Assembly (NCBI GenBank): GCA_949752735.1
Contig: OX457042.1
Span: 29,064,616-29,128,615, forward strand
DNA length: 64,000 nt
Source: Lumbricus terrestris
Taxonomy: Eukaryota > Annelida > Clitellata > Crassiclitellata > Lumbricidae
Direction of reading: 5' to 3'
Below the pieces are notes generated by a model. It saw nothing but the letters and a program-made list of their open reading frames with translations. It was not told where the DNA came from and searched no databases. The first letter of the stretch is position 1. Every line of letters begins with the position of its first letter. This document shows, piece by piece, positions 63,695-64,000 of this stretch. The position numbers and the translations under genes are program-made.

Positions 63695-63760
63695 CACGCA
63701 TATAACCATAACCATAACCATCAATTTTATTGTACCAATATAACAAAAACATTTTACGAA
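63695..63760 (-). mobile_element. Retroposon 3' end with (GGTTAT)n tail
   Basis: CATAACCATAACCATAACCA then TCAATTTTATTGTACC is the inverse of the 45.5-kb tail, with AATAAA polyadenylation signal and GGTTAT units. Confidence 0.5.
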
Positions 63761-64000
63761 GTATATACCTATACATATATAAAAACAAACATACATACAT
63801 ACATACATACATCCTTGCGTCCATGCATGCGTAGATACATGCATATTTTAATGTTTGCATTTATGCATCGATGCTTGTGGGCATGTCTATCTGTGTGTAT
63901 GTATGTTTGTTTGCACGTATGAATGTTTGTATGTTTGCATATATGTATACATGCACGTATGCCTGTATGTATGTATGTATGTATGTATGTATGTATGTAT
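63761..64000. repeat. TATG/CATA-rich low-complexity end of window
   Basis: Mixed CATACATA and TATGTATG tracts extend to the right edge. Confidence 0.85.

Overview
The window looks like one scaffold piece from an invertebrate animal, most likely a deuterostome and possibly an echinoderm. The evidence is spliced metazoan genes, tRNA-derived SINEs whose body carries a GACCTTGGGCAAGTC core like Deu/MIR-type SINEs, abundant non-LTR retrotransposons, hAT and Tc1/mariner remnants, and very heavy (TATG)n, (TCTG)n and (ATC)n microsatellites. The species assignment is inference; nothing in the sequence names it.

Two host genes can be reconstructed exon by exon, and in both every splice-junction phase agrees. 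On the minus strand (17299 down to 146, running off the left edge) ten exons encode about 442 residues. They contain a CRAL-TRIO (SEC14-like) domain followed by spectrin repeats, and the best match I recognise is SESTD1. On the plus strand (40374 to 57340, both ends incomplete) nine exons encode about 1013 residues. They contain the end of a cysteine-rich module, an ADAMTS-type spacer, a long Pro/Glu-rich linker, and six thrombospondin type-1 repeats. This is the layout of an ADAMTS-like glycoprotein and fits ADAMTSL2 best. The two genes point away from each other, with about 23 kb between their visible exons.

That 23-kb interval holds an apparently intact two-ORF non-LTR retrotransposon on the minus strand (about 23.1-27.2 kb), several non-autonomous hAT elements with 8-bp target-site duplications, a decayed Tc1/mariner-type element, a LINE 3' fragment, and microsatellites. 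Candidate CpG-containing 5' regions lie at 21.55-21.75, 28.96-29.26 and 35.04-35.45 kb. I could not find the 5' exons of the ADAMTSL-like gene (signal peptide, first TSR).

The introns are also repeat-dominated. They include a 3-kb satellite of about 25-bp units (1937-4919), at least nine copies of one tRNA-derived SINE, several copies of a second, fold-back elements at 11.6, 46.9 and 57.0 kb, a hAT copy with transposase remnants at 56.0-56.9 kb, a Tc1/mariner copy at 58.8-59.4 kb, and a LINE C-terminal remnant at 62.8-63.3 kb. Most long open frames in the window are microsatellite translations and are not genes. I see no prokaryotic system, CRISPR array, rRNA or functional tRNA gene. The most unusual items are the seven-fold heptad (PE) array in the ADAMTSL-like linker, the splice-site-adjacent hAT insertion, and the large collection of transposon copies with exactly readable target-site duplications.
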